NCBI GenBank assembly: GCA_942492225.1
Contig: CALODS010000051.1
Span: forward strand, 1 to 58,742
From: JAFGTX01 sp942492225
GTDB taxonomy: Bacteria; Bacillota; Clostridia; Peptostreptococcales; Acidaminobacteraceae
Reading direction: 5' to 3'
DNA: 58,742 nucleotides
How positions within the stretch are numbered: position 1 is the stretch's first letter; each line of letters begins with the position of its first letter. The position numbers were made by a program, and so were the translations under genes. The notes beneath the pieces were generated by a model. The model was given only the letters and a program-made list of their open reading frames with translations, did no database searches and had not been told where the DNA came from. This document shows, in pieces, positions 16,389 through 24,393 of this stretch.

Positions 16389-17792
16389 TTATTTCCAACA
16401 CTCTATTTTTTCTAACTCTGGTAAAATATTTTTTGTGAATACAGGATCTTTGCCGTCCTTCTTTTGAACAACATAATCTTTCAATGCAGCAAAAGCAATT
16501 TTACCAAGTAACGCAATGGCAATTAGATTGATAAAGGCCATCATCCCCATAAATAAATCAGCTAAATCCCATACAATTGCAATTTTTGAAGTAGAGCCAA
16601 ATAAGACCATACCCACTACTGCCACTCTATAAAGCAATAACCAAATTGGGTTTGTATTGATAAATTCAATATTGCTTTCTCCGTAGTAATAATTTCCGAT
16701 AATTGAACTAAAGGCAAACATCAGAATACATGCGGCAATAAAAATCGTTCCCCATGGGCCCACTTGTGAACTTAAAGCATTTTGTGTTAACTGGATACCT
16801 GTTAATGAAGTGTCTGTATAAACCCCACTAATGAGGATTACAAATGCTGTCGCACTACAAATTAATAGTGTATCTGTAAATACACCCAGTGTTTGAATTA
16901 AGCCTTGCTTAACAGGGTGACTTGTCGTCGCAGTCGCTGCAGCGTTAGGCGCAGAACCCATACCCGCTTCGTTCGAAAACAAGCCTCTCTTGATACCTTG
17001 CATCATTGCGATACCAATACCACCACCAACAGCTTGCTCAACTCCAAAGGCACTTTTAACAATTAATGAAATAATACCTGGTATTGCTGTAATATTAGAA
17101 ATAATGATAAACAATGCCACAAGAACATAAGCAATTGCCATCACAGGGACGATTACTTCTGCAACTCTGGCAATTCTTTTGACACCACCAAATATTACAA
17201 TTCCAGTTAAACCTGTAATTATATATCCCACGGTTAATCTCTCAACGTTGAAAGCTTCATTAAAAGCGTATGATATTGTATTAGATTGAACCGCATTAAA
17301 TACCAATCCAAAACACAAGGTAATTAAAATTGAGAAAGTAATTCCCATCCAACGTTTTCCTAAAGCTTGTTCCATATAATAAGCAGGACCGCCTCTAAAT
17401 CCTTTTGGATCGTTAACCTTATATATTTGTGCAAGTGTACTTTCTACAAATGCTGATGCTGCGCCAATTAAGGCAATAGCCCACATCCAAAATACTGCAC
17501 CTGGTCCACCAACTGCAATAGCAAGGGCTACTCCTGCAAGGTTACCAGTTCCAACTCTTGAAGCTGTACTAATACAAAATGCTTGAAAAGGTGATATACC
17601 TTCTTCTTTTTTTCCCGATACTGATTTCGAAACATTTTCTGTTAATAGTTTAAACATCTCTCCAAATAATCTAAACTGTACAAATCCTGAGCGTACGGTG
17701 AAGTATAAACCTAATCCAATAAGCATGACTATTAATACATAAGACCATAGCATCGTATTCATAAAGGATACGATCGTGTTTAAAAATTCCAT
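16389..17792 (-). CDS. AGCS family alanine/glycine:sodium symporter
   Basis: A 467-residue transporter with about 11 membrane helices that imports alanine or glycine with Na+. Typical AGCS stretches are STASRVGTGNLAGVALAIAVG, GPGAVFWMW, GGPAYYMEQALG, and the GIKRGLFSNEAGMGSAPNA loop. The ATG at 17792 has GGAGG at ideal distance; the longer frame to 17840 lacks a site. It is a single-gene unit ending at a strong terminator. With the NSS transporter and the Mrp operon it points to sodium-coupled amino acid uptake. Confidence 0.92.
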   Translation of the reverse strand: MEFLNTIVSFMNTMLWSYVLIVMLIGLGLYFTVRSGFVQFRLFGEMFKLLTENVSKSVSGKKEEGISPFQAFCISTASRVGTGNLAGVALAIAVGGPGAVFWMWAIALIGAASAFVESTLAQIYKVNDPKGFRGGPAYYMEQALGKRWMGITFSILITLCFGLVFNAVQSNTISYAFNEAFNVERLTVGYIITGLTGIVIFGGVKRIARVAEVIVPVMAIAYVLVALFIIISNITAIPGIISLIVKSAFGVEQAVGGGIGIAMMQGIKRGLFSNEAGMGSAPNAAATATTSHPVKQGLIQTLGVFTDTLLICSATAFVILISGVYTDTSLTGIQLTQNALSSQVGPWGTIFIAACILMFAFSSIIGNYYYGESNIEFINTNPIWLLLYRVAVVGMVLFGSTSKIAIVWDLADLFMGMMAFINLIAIALLGKIAFAALKDYVVQKKDGKDPVFTKNILPELEKIECWK

Positions 17793-17980
17793 AAATTCCT
17801 CCATCATTTTAATAGTTTTTTTGTTACGAAAATGCAACATTTAAAATTATATCATAAGATATTACATTTTCGTAAAAGACAGTGTTTTCAAAATCTTTGG
17901 AATATAATGAACACTTAACAATATTAAGTTATTATTAGATAATAGATTAAAAAGTTTTCTAAGTTTTTCACTTTAGATTA

Positions 17981-18143
17981 TTAGCCTTCTAACTTTCCAT
18001 TCAATTCTTTTAATTCATCTAATAAAAACACACCATATTTTTCTGTTTGAATACAGACTAAATCCCAATGAGCTGTATATACTTCTCCTTCAGGAAGATT
18101 AATCCGTCCATCACATTTATGGACTGGAATATTACCTGCTTTT
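17981..18143 (-). pseudogene. 3' remnant of a lost gene
   Basis: A frame of about 54 codons, open from just after a TAA at 18146-18144 to a TAA at 17981, with no start codon and no ribosome site, yet protein-like content: IPVHKCDGRINLPEGEVYTA, then HWDLVCIQTEKYGVFLLDEL and a charged end. I do not recognise the family. It lies between the symporter and the activase gene, in the only otherwise empty stretch of this part, and looks like the C-terminus left by a deletion. The remaining bases of 17793-18301 hold nothing else recognised apart from a terminator. Confidence 0.4.
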
Positions 18144-18222
18144 TATTTTTATCTTATCATTAAACAAAGTGACATCAAGCGTTCATGTACTTTAGACACA
18201 ATATATCTGGGATAAAGCGTAA

Positions 18223-18250
18223 AAAAGAGTTTCCAAAGGGAAACTCTTTT
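18223..18250 (-). terminator. terminator of the reductase/activase operon
   Basis: AAAAGAGTTTCC (18223-18234) pairs with GGAAACTCTTTT (18239-18250) across a four-base loop, followed by T's on the reverse strand. It lies about 50 bases after the activase stop. Confidence 0.85.
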
Positions 18251-18301
18251 CTTAATTACACACTATTTGATTGTTCATTAATGAATCTAAAGTGAACGCT
18301 T

Positions 18302-19075
18302 TTACAGATGTGATTTACTTTGACTTTTTAATTTATCATAGCCAATAATTGCTGCACCAATAGCACCAGCAAATTGTGCCATATCATGAGTAACGACTTC
18401 AAGTTGTAACTTTTCTTCGAGTGTTTTTCTGATTACATTCGTTTGCGATAAGCCACCACTAAAAAATATTTTTCCTTCAATCGGTAATCTTTTGGCAAAT
18501 ATAGCTGTTCGATCACAAATCGAATCAATGACGCCTTTTGCAATAGATGGTCCTGAAATATCTTGCGCAAGTAAACTAACGACTTCACTTTCAGCAAAGA
18601 CTGTACACATACTACTAATTTTTGTGCCTTCTGCACCTTCTACATAGGTATGCAACGCATCAATATCTTCTTGTAAAATTCTCATAATTACTTCTACAAA
18701 CCGACCTGTCCCCGCAGCACATTTATCGTTCATTAAAAAATCTTTTACATAAGCTTGTTTGTCTAGCAAAATCACTTTACTATCTTGTCCACCAATATCA
18801 ATGACGCCCTGAATATCGTTGTCTAAGAAGCTTGCACCTTTGCCATGACAGGTTATTTCAGTTACAACTTTATCTGCTTGTGGTAACAATTGACGTCCAT
18901 AACCAGTTGTGACTGTATATACGTCTCTTTCACCTTTTAATTGCTCATAAAGTTTATTTAAATTTTTTCTAGGATTTGCACCTGTGGGCATTATTATTGA
19001 CTCTACAATATTGCTGCCATCATATAAAACCCCTTTAGTTGTGCATGATCCCGAATCTATACCAATACTCCACAT
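18302..19075 (-). CDS. ATP-dependent activase of a 2-hydroxyacyl-CoA-dehydratase-type enzyme (BadF/HgdC family)
   Basis: A 257-residue ASKHA-fold ATPase. IGIDSGSCTTKGV is the phosphate-1 loop, VIDIGGQDSK the second, and FFSGGLSQTNVI the adenosine loop. Cys119 (DKCAAGTGRF) and Cys157 (SSMCTVFAESEV) are the ligands of the single 4Fe-4S cluster shared by the homodimer. It drives an electron into its partner at the cost of ATP. The ATG at 19075 starts two bases after the reductase stop codon, so the pair is translationally coupled. It corresponds to E. coli YjiL and to DCCP reductase. Confidence 0.92.
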   Translation of the reverse strand: MWSIGIDSGSCTTKGVLYDGSNIVESIIMPTGANPRKNLNKLYEQLKGERDVYTVTTGYGRQLLPQADKVVTEITCHGKGASFLDNDIQGVIDIGGQDSKVILLDKQAYVKDFLMNDKCAAGTGRFVEVIMRILQEDIDALHTYVEGAEGTKISSMCTVFAESEVVSLLAQDISGPSIAKGVIDSICDRTAIFAKRLPIEGKIFFSGGLSQTNVIRKTLEEKLQLEVVTHDMAQFAGAIGAAIIGYDKLKSQSKSHL

Positions 19076-19076
19076 C

Positions 19077-20231
19077 CTATAACATCTCAATAAAAGCGGC
19101 CATTCTTGTATTCAATTGACCTACATCAGAAGTTGAATAGTCTGTCTCTACACTGATATAAGGAATATTCTTTTTCTCATTTGTAAATTGTTTCACCGAC
19201 ACCGTTTCAATTGCATACGTATGACATGCTTGTAAAACAACATCTACTACTGCATCAACAGCGTACTCGTCGATCGCGCGATCAAGCAATTCAAAGCGTT
19301 TATTATTTGGCGACATACAAGAACAACCAATCTTCAAATATTTTTCTGCGAGTGCTTCATAAACATCATCTATCGATTCATCAACTAAATCTTCTACTGC
19401 TTTTGCACCCATACAGTTCTCATAGAATACAACAGTCGCCCCATTATTCTCTATTGCTTGTACGACTTTCTCTGTAACACCACCAATTGGACAACCTGTG
19501 ATGAGTATTCTCGGTTTCTTTTCTAATTGTTCACCAGCATTATAATCTGATAAAATTTTATCTGTAAGTGCACTCACTTCTTCTATTGTATCTTCTCTAT
19601 CAAATTTAAACGTACTGCCGTAAAGAACTTTTAAAATATCTGAACCAGCGATTGCAGGTGGATTAAGTTTTCCAAGACCATAAAACTTCTTAAGTACAAC
19701 ACGTTCTCTATTCTTAAGCTTAATAGCTTCTTTTATTTGTTCTTCTGTAATTGTTGTATTAAAATTAGATTCCAACACTTCTTTTAAACGTATAATTTCA
19801 TTTTTCCATAAGCTAAATGACTCATTCGTTGTTGGATCGTTAGGCAATTGCATCACGTGTACAGGCTTATATGTACCCATAAGCTCAAACATCTTTTTCT
19901 TACCATCACATGTTGTTTCACCAATTACCATATCACTAAAATAGAAGTAAGGACATTTGTCTGTCTTTCCAAATCCATAACTTGATTTAATGAGTGGACA
20001 TAAGTTTCTTGGTAACTCTCTTTCTGCTTCGCCAACTGTTTCATCAGAAGTAGCACAAAGCGAAACTGTTGCAGCACCCATTGCAATTGGTAACTCTTGT
20101 GGCATAAAAGTACAAAATGTTCCAATCATCGGTCTATTTTGATCTTTGAATGCTTTGGCTGCAATAAATCCATTTTTTCTTGCATCTGAAAATGATTCGA
20201 AAATTTCTGGTAAGTCTTTTCTTAACGTCAT
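19077..20231 (-). CDS. double-cubane-cluster anaerobic reductase (HgdB-like; YjiM homologue)
   Basis: A 384-residue single-chain member of the 2-hydroxyacyl-CoA-dehydratase superfamily. The pattern TFCTFMPQELPIA (Cys40), SLCATSDET (Cys59), NLCPLIKSSYGFGKTDKCP (Cys78, Cys93), CDGKKK (Cys108), and later ENCMGAKA, IGCSCMSPN and LQACHTYA closely follows E. coli YjiM and the double-cubane-cluster protein. Those enzymes carry an unusual 8Fe-9S cluster and reduce small molecules at very low potential; the natural substrate is unknown. The ATG at 20231 follows GAGGAGG. No second dehydratase subunit or CoA-transferase is present, arguing against amino acid fermentation. Confidence 0.9.
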   Translation of the reverse strand: MTLRKDLPEIFESFSDARKNGFIAAKAFKDQNRPMIGTFCTFMPQELPIAMGAATVSLCATSDETVGEAERELPRNLCPLIKSSYGFGKTDKCPYFYFSDMVIGETTCDGKKKMFELMGTYKPVHVMQLPNDPTTNESFSLWKNEIIRLKEVLESNFNTTITEEQIKEAIKLKNRERVVLKKFYGLGKLNPPAIAGSDILKVLYGSTFKFDREDTIEEVSALTDKILSDYNAGEQLEKKPRILITGCPIGGVTEKVVQAIENNGATVVFYENCMGAKAVEDLVDESIDDVYEALAEKYLKIGCSCMSPNNKRFELLDRAIDEYAVDAVVDVVLQACHTYAIETVSVKQFTNEKKNIPYISVETDYSTSDVGQLNTRMAAFIEML

Positions 20232-20420
20232 AATAAGCCTCCTCATTTGCTTTTTATATCAATTATTTTAACTATTACATAGTTAAAGACCCTATTCCAA
20301 TAGTGAATTTCTATACAAACTTAGTAAGTATTTGTAAAATTTATAAGTCGTTCAAAATACTCTCCCTCTCCCATAAATGGCAAAGTTTGAGAGCAATTTG
20401 TTGTTTGCCATAAAATAAAA

Positions 20421-20450
20421 AATGTCCTTACATTTTTATGTAAGGACATT
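20421..20450 (-). terminator. terminator of the UPF0316 gene
   Basis: AATGTCCTTACAT pairs with ATGTAAGGACATT, followed on the reverse strand by TTTTTTATTTT. It lies immediately after the stop codon. Confidence 0.92.
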
Positions 20451-20456
20451 CTATAT

Positions 20457-21002
20457 TTAGACAGTAACTTTTGTCCATCGTTTCGTACTAATTTTTCCAT
20501 CTATTCTACTAATGTCTTTAATTTTTAACGTTGGAGCAGTAACGTCATATTCATCAAGAATTGATTCAAAATACTTAAATTCTTTTCTTGCCAATACAAC
20601 TTCTACTTTATGACGTTTCTCGCCATTCATCCCACGTGCTAAAAAATTATTGACGGTGTAGCCTTCATCTCTAAGACGTTCAGCAATTTGAATTGTTTTA
20701 TGCTGACTGTTTAAAAATAAGTCTACTTCTATAATACCGAGGGCCAATCGTTCTTCAACGATCCCTCCTATAAATACTCCAAATGTTTTCCCAAGTGCGA
20801 ATGCTAATGTGAAATAAACGCCACTAGATCCTACAACTTTTGTTAATGTTGCCGCAAATATCATTGCATCTACAAATACAACAATATATACAGGATTCAT
20901 AATCTTTTTCGATATTAATATCGTTTTTAATGTCGCCAAAATATTAGTAAAAGAGGTGATTAAAAATAGTCCGATGAGTGATATAATCATTTCTTGACTC
21001 AT
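20457..21002 (-). CDS. UPF0316 family membrane protein (DUF5698/DUF2179)
   Basis: A 181-residue protein: three membrane helices in the first 85 residues (including FTNILATLKTILISKK and the GKTFGVFIGGIVEERLALG segment), then a soluble DUF2179-type domain of about 95 residues. Family members are widespread in Firmicutes and of unknown function; the soluble domain resembles those of YitT-type proteins. AAGGAGG lies ahead of the ATG. It diverges from the EF-hand gene. Confidence 0.85.
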   Translation of the reverse strand: MSQEMIISLIGLFLITSFTNILATLKTILISKKIMNPVYIVVFVDAMIFAATLTKVVGSSGVYFTLAFALGKTFGVFIGGIVEERLALGIIEVDLFLNSQHKTIQIAERLRDEGYTVNNFLARGMNGEKRHKVEVVLARKEFKYFESILDEYDVTAPTLKIKDISRIDGKISTKRWTKVTV

Positions 21003-21223
21003 CTTTCTTCCTCCTTATTTAATTTTGGTACTTCAGTTGCCATGATTCCAAAAAATAAAAAAAACTAATACACGATTAGTTCCACATTTCCCTATCTTCT
21101 AAAAAAATACTAAAAATACCTGTGTCAAACCTTGTTGATTGCTCAACGTTAACAATCTTATCATAGCTTGCAGATGATGTCAAATAGTTTTTCTACTCTT
21201 GTTATAAAGCTGTAACATTCACT

Positions 21224-21264
21224 TTGTAAACTTATAGTGTAAAAGTATAACTTTTATAAACTAA
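21224..21264 (+). promoter_or_regulatory. promoter and direct repeats of the EF-hand gene
   Basis: TTGTAA (21224-21229), a 16-bp spacer and TATAAC (21246-21251). TATAAC and TATAAACT recur here with roughly 10-11 bp periodicity (TATAACTTTTATAAACT at 21246-21262), matching the pair TATAAACTT-TT-TATAAACTT upstream of the response regulator gene. OmpR-family regulators bind such direct repeats. Confidence 0.45.
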
Positions 21265-21281
21265 AAGAATGAGGTGATTTT

Positions 21282-21977
21282 ATGATGTCAGGTATTCAAA
21301 GTAATACTGCTTACAGCAGTATGTATGCCAGTGCTCCTCCGAAGGGACCAAAACTGGATACCAATGAGGATGAAGCTCTAGACTTACAAGAACTAGAGAA
21401 TTTTTCATCCAAACAAGCTGAAATGACTGGTACGTCTTTTGATGCACAAGAGGTACTTACAAAGTATGACAGCAATGAAGATGGCTTGATCGATAAAACT
21501 GAAGGCAGTAGCATGCGTGAAGATAATGCCCTTAACATGCCTTCTAAAGAAGAGATGCAAGCTCAAATGATGTCAAGAGGTGGAAACCGTCCACAAGGTA
21601 TGGGAACTCCTCCTGCTGGAAAAGGTGACGACGAAGGTCTATCAATCGATGCGCTTCTAGAAGCCCTTGATAGCTCTTCTACTGATGAAACGACAACTTC
21701 TACAGATGACTTGACAGCTTCATTGCTTGAGGCATTAGAGACAGGTGATTCAAGCTATTCAGCGGCAGAAATCGCTCAATACGATTCGAACGGCGATGGT
21801 ACAATTGACTCACTTGAAGAAGTTGCCATGAATGCTTTATCAGAAGAAGATGACAATACGACAGACTTTGCAAAACTACTCATCGATAAGGCGCTTAAAG
21901 CCTATACAAATCAAAGTAATTTTGATATCAGGAGTTTAACGAACGCTGACAGTTCATTTAGCAATGTTGCTATTTAA
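21282..21977 (+). CDS. EF-hand calcium-binding protein
   Basis: A 231-residue acidic protein without signal peptide or membrane segment. Three EF-hand loops are visible: DTNEDEALDLQE (26-37), DSNEDGLIDKTE (63-74) and DSNGDGTIDSLE (168-179); positions 1, 3, 5 and 12 carry the expected acidic or Asn ligands. Between them are Ser/Thr/Glu-rich linkers. It may buffer or sense Ca2+. It stands beside a two-component system and shares promoter repeats with it. AGGTG precedes two adjacent ATGs, either of which may be used. Confidence 0.82.
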   Translation: MMSGIQSNTAYSSMYASAPPKGPKLDTNEDEALDLQELENFSSKQAEMTGTSFDAQEVLTKYDSNEDGLIDKTEGSSMREDNALNMPSKEEMQAQMMSRGGNRPQGMGTPPAGKGDDEGLSIDALLEALDSSSTDETTTSTDDLTASLLEALETGDSSYSAAEIAQYDSNGDGTIDSLEEVAMNALSEEDDNTTDFAKLLIDKALKAYTNQSNFDIRSLTNADSSFSNVAI

Positions 21978-21985
21978 TAAGCATT

Positions 21986-22023
21986 AAAGCACCTACTATC
22001 GATAAAAGATAATAGGTGCTTTA
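21986..22023. terminator. bidirectional terminator overlapping the histidine kinase stop codon
   Basis: AAAGCACCTA(c)TATC pairs with GATA(a)TAGGTGCTTT. It terminates the EF-hand gene; on the other strand it contains the last codons and TAG stop of the convergent kinase gene. Confidence 0.85.
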
Positions 22024-23507
22024 TAATTTTCAACATCAAACCAAAATACAACACCGTCTTTGGTATTTCGAACACCACATTCTAGTCCTTTAGATTCTTG
22101 TATGGCTTTTACAATTGATAATCCTAAGCCATGACCGCCATTCTCTCTAGTCCTGGCTAAATCTCTTTTAGTAAATTTATTCCACATCTTATCTAACTCG
22201 TCATCATTAAATGTTGAACATGAGTTATAGACAAGGACCCTTGTCAAGTTTGCCCCCCGTTCAATTTGTATTTCAATAATCCTCTTATCATCGACATAAT
22301 TGATAGCATTGGATATGAAATTGGTCAATATCTGTTCAATATCAAAAGCATCTCCAACAACTTTTTCCTCTCTACGATTGGAGAACGCTATGCTCAACTC
22401 TTTCTTACTTAGCAGAGGATTGAATTTCAGCAAAATCTCATCAATTAGCAGGGCGATATCAAATACTTTACTATACATCTCACCTTCTTTATTCTCATAG
22501 GTTCTGATAGTTAGTAATGTGTCTACAAGTCGATTCATTTTTTTAGATTCGTCTATAATAACATTGGTATAAAACGCTGTCTTTTCCTTATCCTTGGAAA
22601 TGTTCAATGCAATCGCTTCGGCATACCCATGGATTAGAGCCAATGGTGTTTTTAATTCGTGTGATACATTATTTATCAAGGTTTCTAACTGAAGATTTTT
22701 TTGATCTAGTTCGCTAATTGATTGAGACAAGGACTCACTCAACTCATTAATACTCGATGCCAATTCTCCTAATTCATCTTTTGAATTTATATTACAGGTT
22801 TTATCAAATTTTAAGTCGCTCATTTCCTTAGTCATCTGATTCATCTCTAGAATCGGTTTGGTGAATTTTTTAGAGACTTGATGGGCATAGAACATAGCAA
22901 CAATAAATAACACAATACCACAGTAAACCATAAAGCGATTGGAAATATTAATATTATTTTGAATAGAAAGGATTGGAATCCTTAATTCTATATGTTCACC
23001 AGATTTTAAATCACCTGCTAAAATCAACAGCTGACTATCAAATAGGGCGTCTCCCTTAACAATATAAAAAGACACAGCTTCACTGTAATCAGAAGTTTTT
23101 TCAATGTGTATTGGTGGTTTGTTTGGATCACCGACTCTCTGTTCACTGCCTTCTCTTATCATACGAGGATCGAATTTTTCATCAACCATTTCTTCTAGCA
23201 AATTCAAACGTTTCTTCAATCGTTCTTCAATCATAAAACTACTTGATGAGTAAACTGTTTCCCCATCATCAATAATTAATATATCAACATTTGAAGATGC
23301 TTCTATCTTCATTATGGTTTCTAATTGTATCTCATAGTTTTCATCAACAACTTCATTGAGTTGATTGTAATACGAGGCTAATTGATTCTTAAGGGCATTT
23401 TGATAATAGGGTTTGTAAAGCATCGTATTTGCAAGAATCATAATCCCAACTAATGTTATGACCAACAAACCAATTTGAATAAATAGTTTTCTTTTTACTG
23501 ATGTCAT
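21996..23507 (-). CDS. sensor histidine kinase
   Basis: A 503-residue two-pass kinase: membrane helices at about 8-29 and 193-210 flank a 160-residue extracellular sensor; a HAMP linker (to about 255) and coiled segment follow, then HisKA with the phospho-acceptor His283 in NNVSHELKTPLAL, and a HATPase_c domain with NFISNAINY (N box) and ENGGHGLGLSIVKAI (G2 box). Its ATG overlaps the end of the response regulator gene by four bases. The signal is unknown; adjacency and shared promoter repeats suggest it controls the EF-hand gene. Confidence 0.93.
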   Translation of the reverse strand: MTSVKRKLFIQIGLLVITLVGIMILANTMLYKPYYQNALKNQLASYYNQLNEVVDENYEIQLETIMKIEASSNVDILIIDDGETVYSSSSFMIEERLKKRLNLLEEMVDEKFDPRMIREGSEQRVGDPNKPPIHIEKTSDYSEAVSFYIVKGDALFDSQLLILAGDLKSGEHIELRIPILSIQNNINISNRFMVYCGIVLFIVAMFYAHQVSKKFTKPILEMNQMTKEMSDLKFDKTCNINSKDELGELASSINELSESLSQSISELDQKNLQLETLINNVSHELKTPLALIHGYAEAIALNISKDKEKTAFYTNVIIDESKKMNRLVDTLLTIRTYENKEGEMYSKVFDIALLIDEILLKFNPLLSKKELSIAFSNRREEKVVGDAFDIEQILTNFISNAINYVDDKRIIEIQIERGANLTRVLVYNSCSTFNDDELDKMWNKFTKRDLARTRENGGHGLGLSIVKAIQESKGLECGVRNTKDGVVFWFDVENYKAPIIFYR

Positions 23508-24175
23508 TCAACCACCTCGAAAAGATAACCAACACCTCTGACCGTCTTTATAAAACGGCCAGTTTCCTGCATTTTAAACCTTAATCTGTTCATATGTGTA
23601 TCAACAGTTCTGTCCGTCCCAACATACTGATAGCCCCATACATTGTCAAGCAATTGCTCCCGACTTAATACTAAGCGTTCATTCTGTACCAGACAATGAA
23701 GTAACTTGTATTCTGTTTGACTTAAATCAACGAGTTTATTATTAATCCAAACTAATTTTTTATCACTATCAATCTTTAACTCTCCTTTAATGATTTCCGT
23801 AGATACACCATAGACACGCTCAATTAGTTTATTAATTCTAAGCATCAAAATAGATGGGCTGAATGGTTTTCTAATATACTCATCAGCACCCAATTTCAGC
23901 CCAGAGATCTCATCTGATTCTGATGACATGGCAGTAAGTAAAAGAATTGGGACATTACTACTTCTTCTAATTTCTTCACAGACCCTAAACCCATCCATTT
24001 CTGGCATCATTACATCTAGTACGATAAGAGCAATATCAGAATGTGTATAAAAGTAATTTAATGCCTCATTGCCATTTTTTGCTTCTAAAACACGATAGCC
24101 CTCTATGCATAAAAAGTCGGAGAGTAATAGGCGCATTCTTTCTTCATCATCTACAATTAATATTTTTTTACCCAC
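23504..24175 (-). CDS. OmpR/PhoB family response regulator
   Basis: A 223-residue regulator: receiver domain with acidic pair Asp9/Asp10, phospho-acceptor Asp54 (VLDVMMPEMDG) and Lys of IRKPFS, then a winged-helix DNA-binding domain (LSQTEYKLLHCLVQN, then VGTDRTVDTHMNRLRFKM and VRGVGYLFE). It is the first gene of the two-component operon. Direct repeats of TATAAACTT 11 bp apart lie about 100 bp upstream (24278-24297) and suggest autoregulation. Confidence 0.94.
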   Translation of the reverse strand: MGKKILIVDDEERMRLLLSDFLCIEGYRVLEAKNGNEALNYFYTHSDIALIVLDVMMPEMDGFRVCEEIRRSSNVPILLLTAMSSESDEISGLKLGADEYIRKPFSPSILMLRINKLIERVYGVSTEIIKGELKIDSDKKLVWINNKLVDLSQTEYKLLHCLVQNERLVLSREQLLDNVWGYQYVGTDRTVDTHMNRLRFKMQETGRFIKTVRGVGYLFEVVE

Positions 24176-24276
24176 TAGAACCTCCTATATATATTTACTT
24201 AGAATAACACTACATTATTACAGCATTATCACATTTCAATAGTAACAATATTTATTAAAGCAACTATTGAGATAAT

Positions 24277-24297
24277 ATAAACTTTTTATAAACTTAG
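24277..24297. promoter_or_regulatory. 11-bp-phased direct repeat upstream of the response regulator gene
   Basis: On the forward strand TATAAACTT occurs twice, 11 bp apart. One copy per helical turn is the usual layout of OmpR/PhoB-type sites, and the same heptamer occurs in the EF-hand promoter. The function is inferred. Confidence 0.45.
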
Positions 24298-24354
24298 TCC
24301 ATAAGTAATGTATATGATTGTTTTCATTAGTGTCCTCGCAAATGAACATAAAAA

Positions 24355-24378
24355 AAGCCATCTCCTAAGAGATGGCTT
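24355..24378 (-). terminator. terminator of the NSS transporter gene
   Basis: AAGCCATCTC pairs with GAGATGGCTT across a four-base loop; the reverse strand continues with seven T's. Confidence 0.93.
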
Positions 24379-24393
24379 AACTTTATTGTGTAA

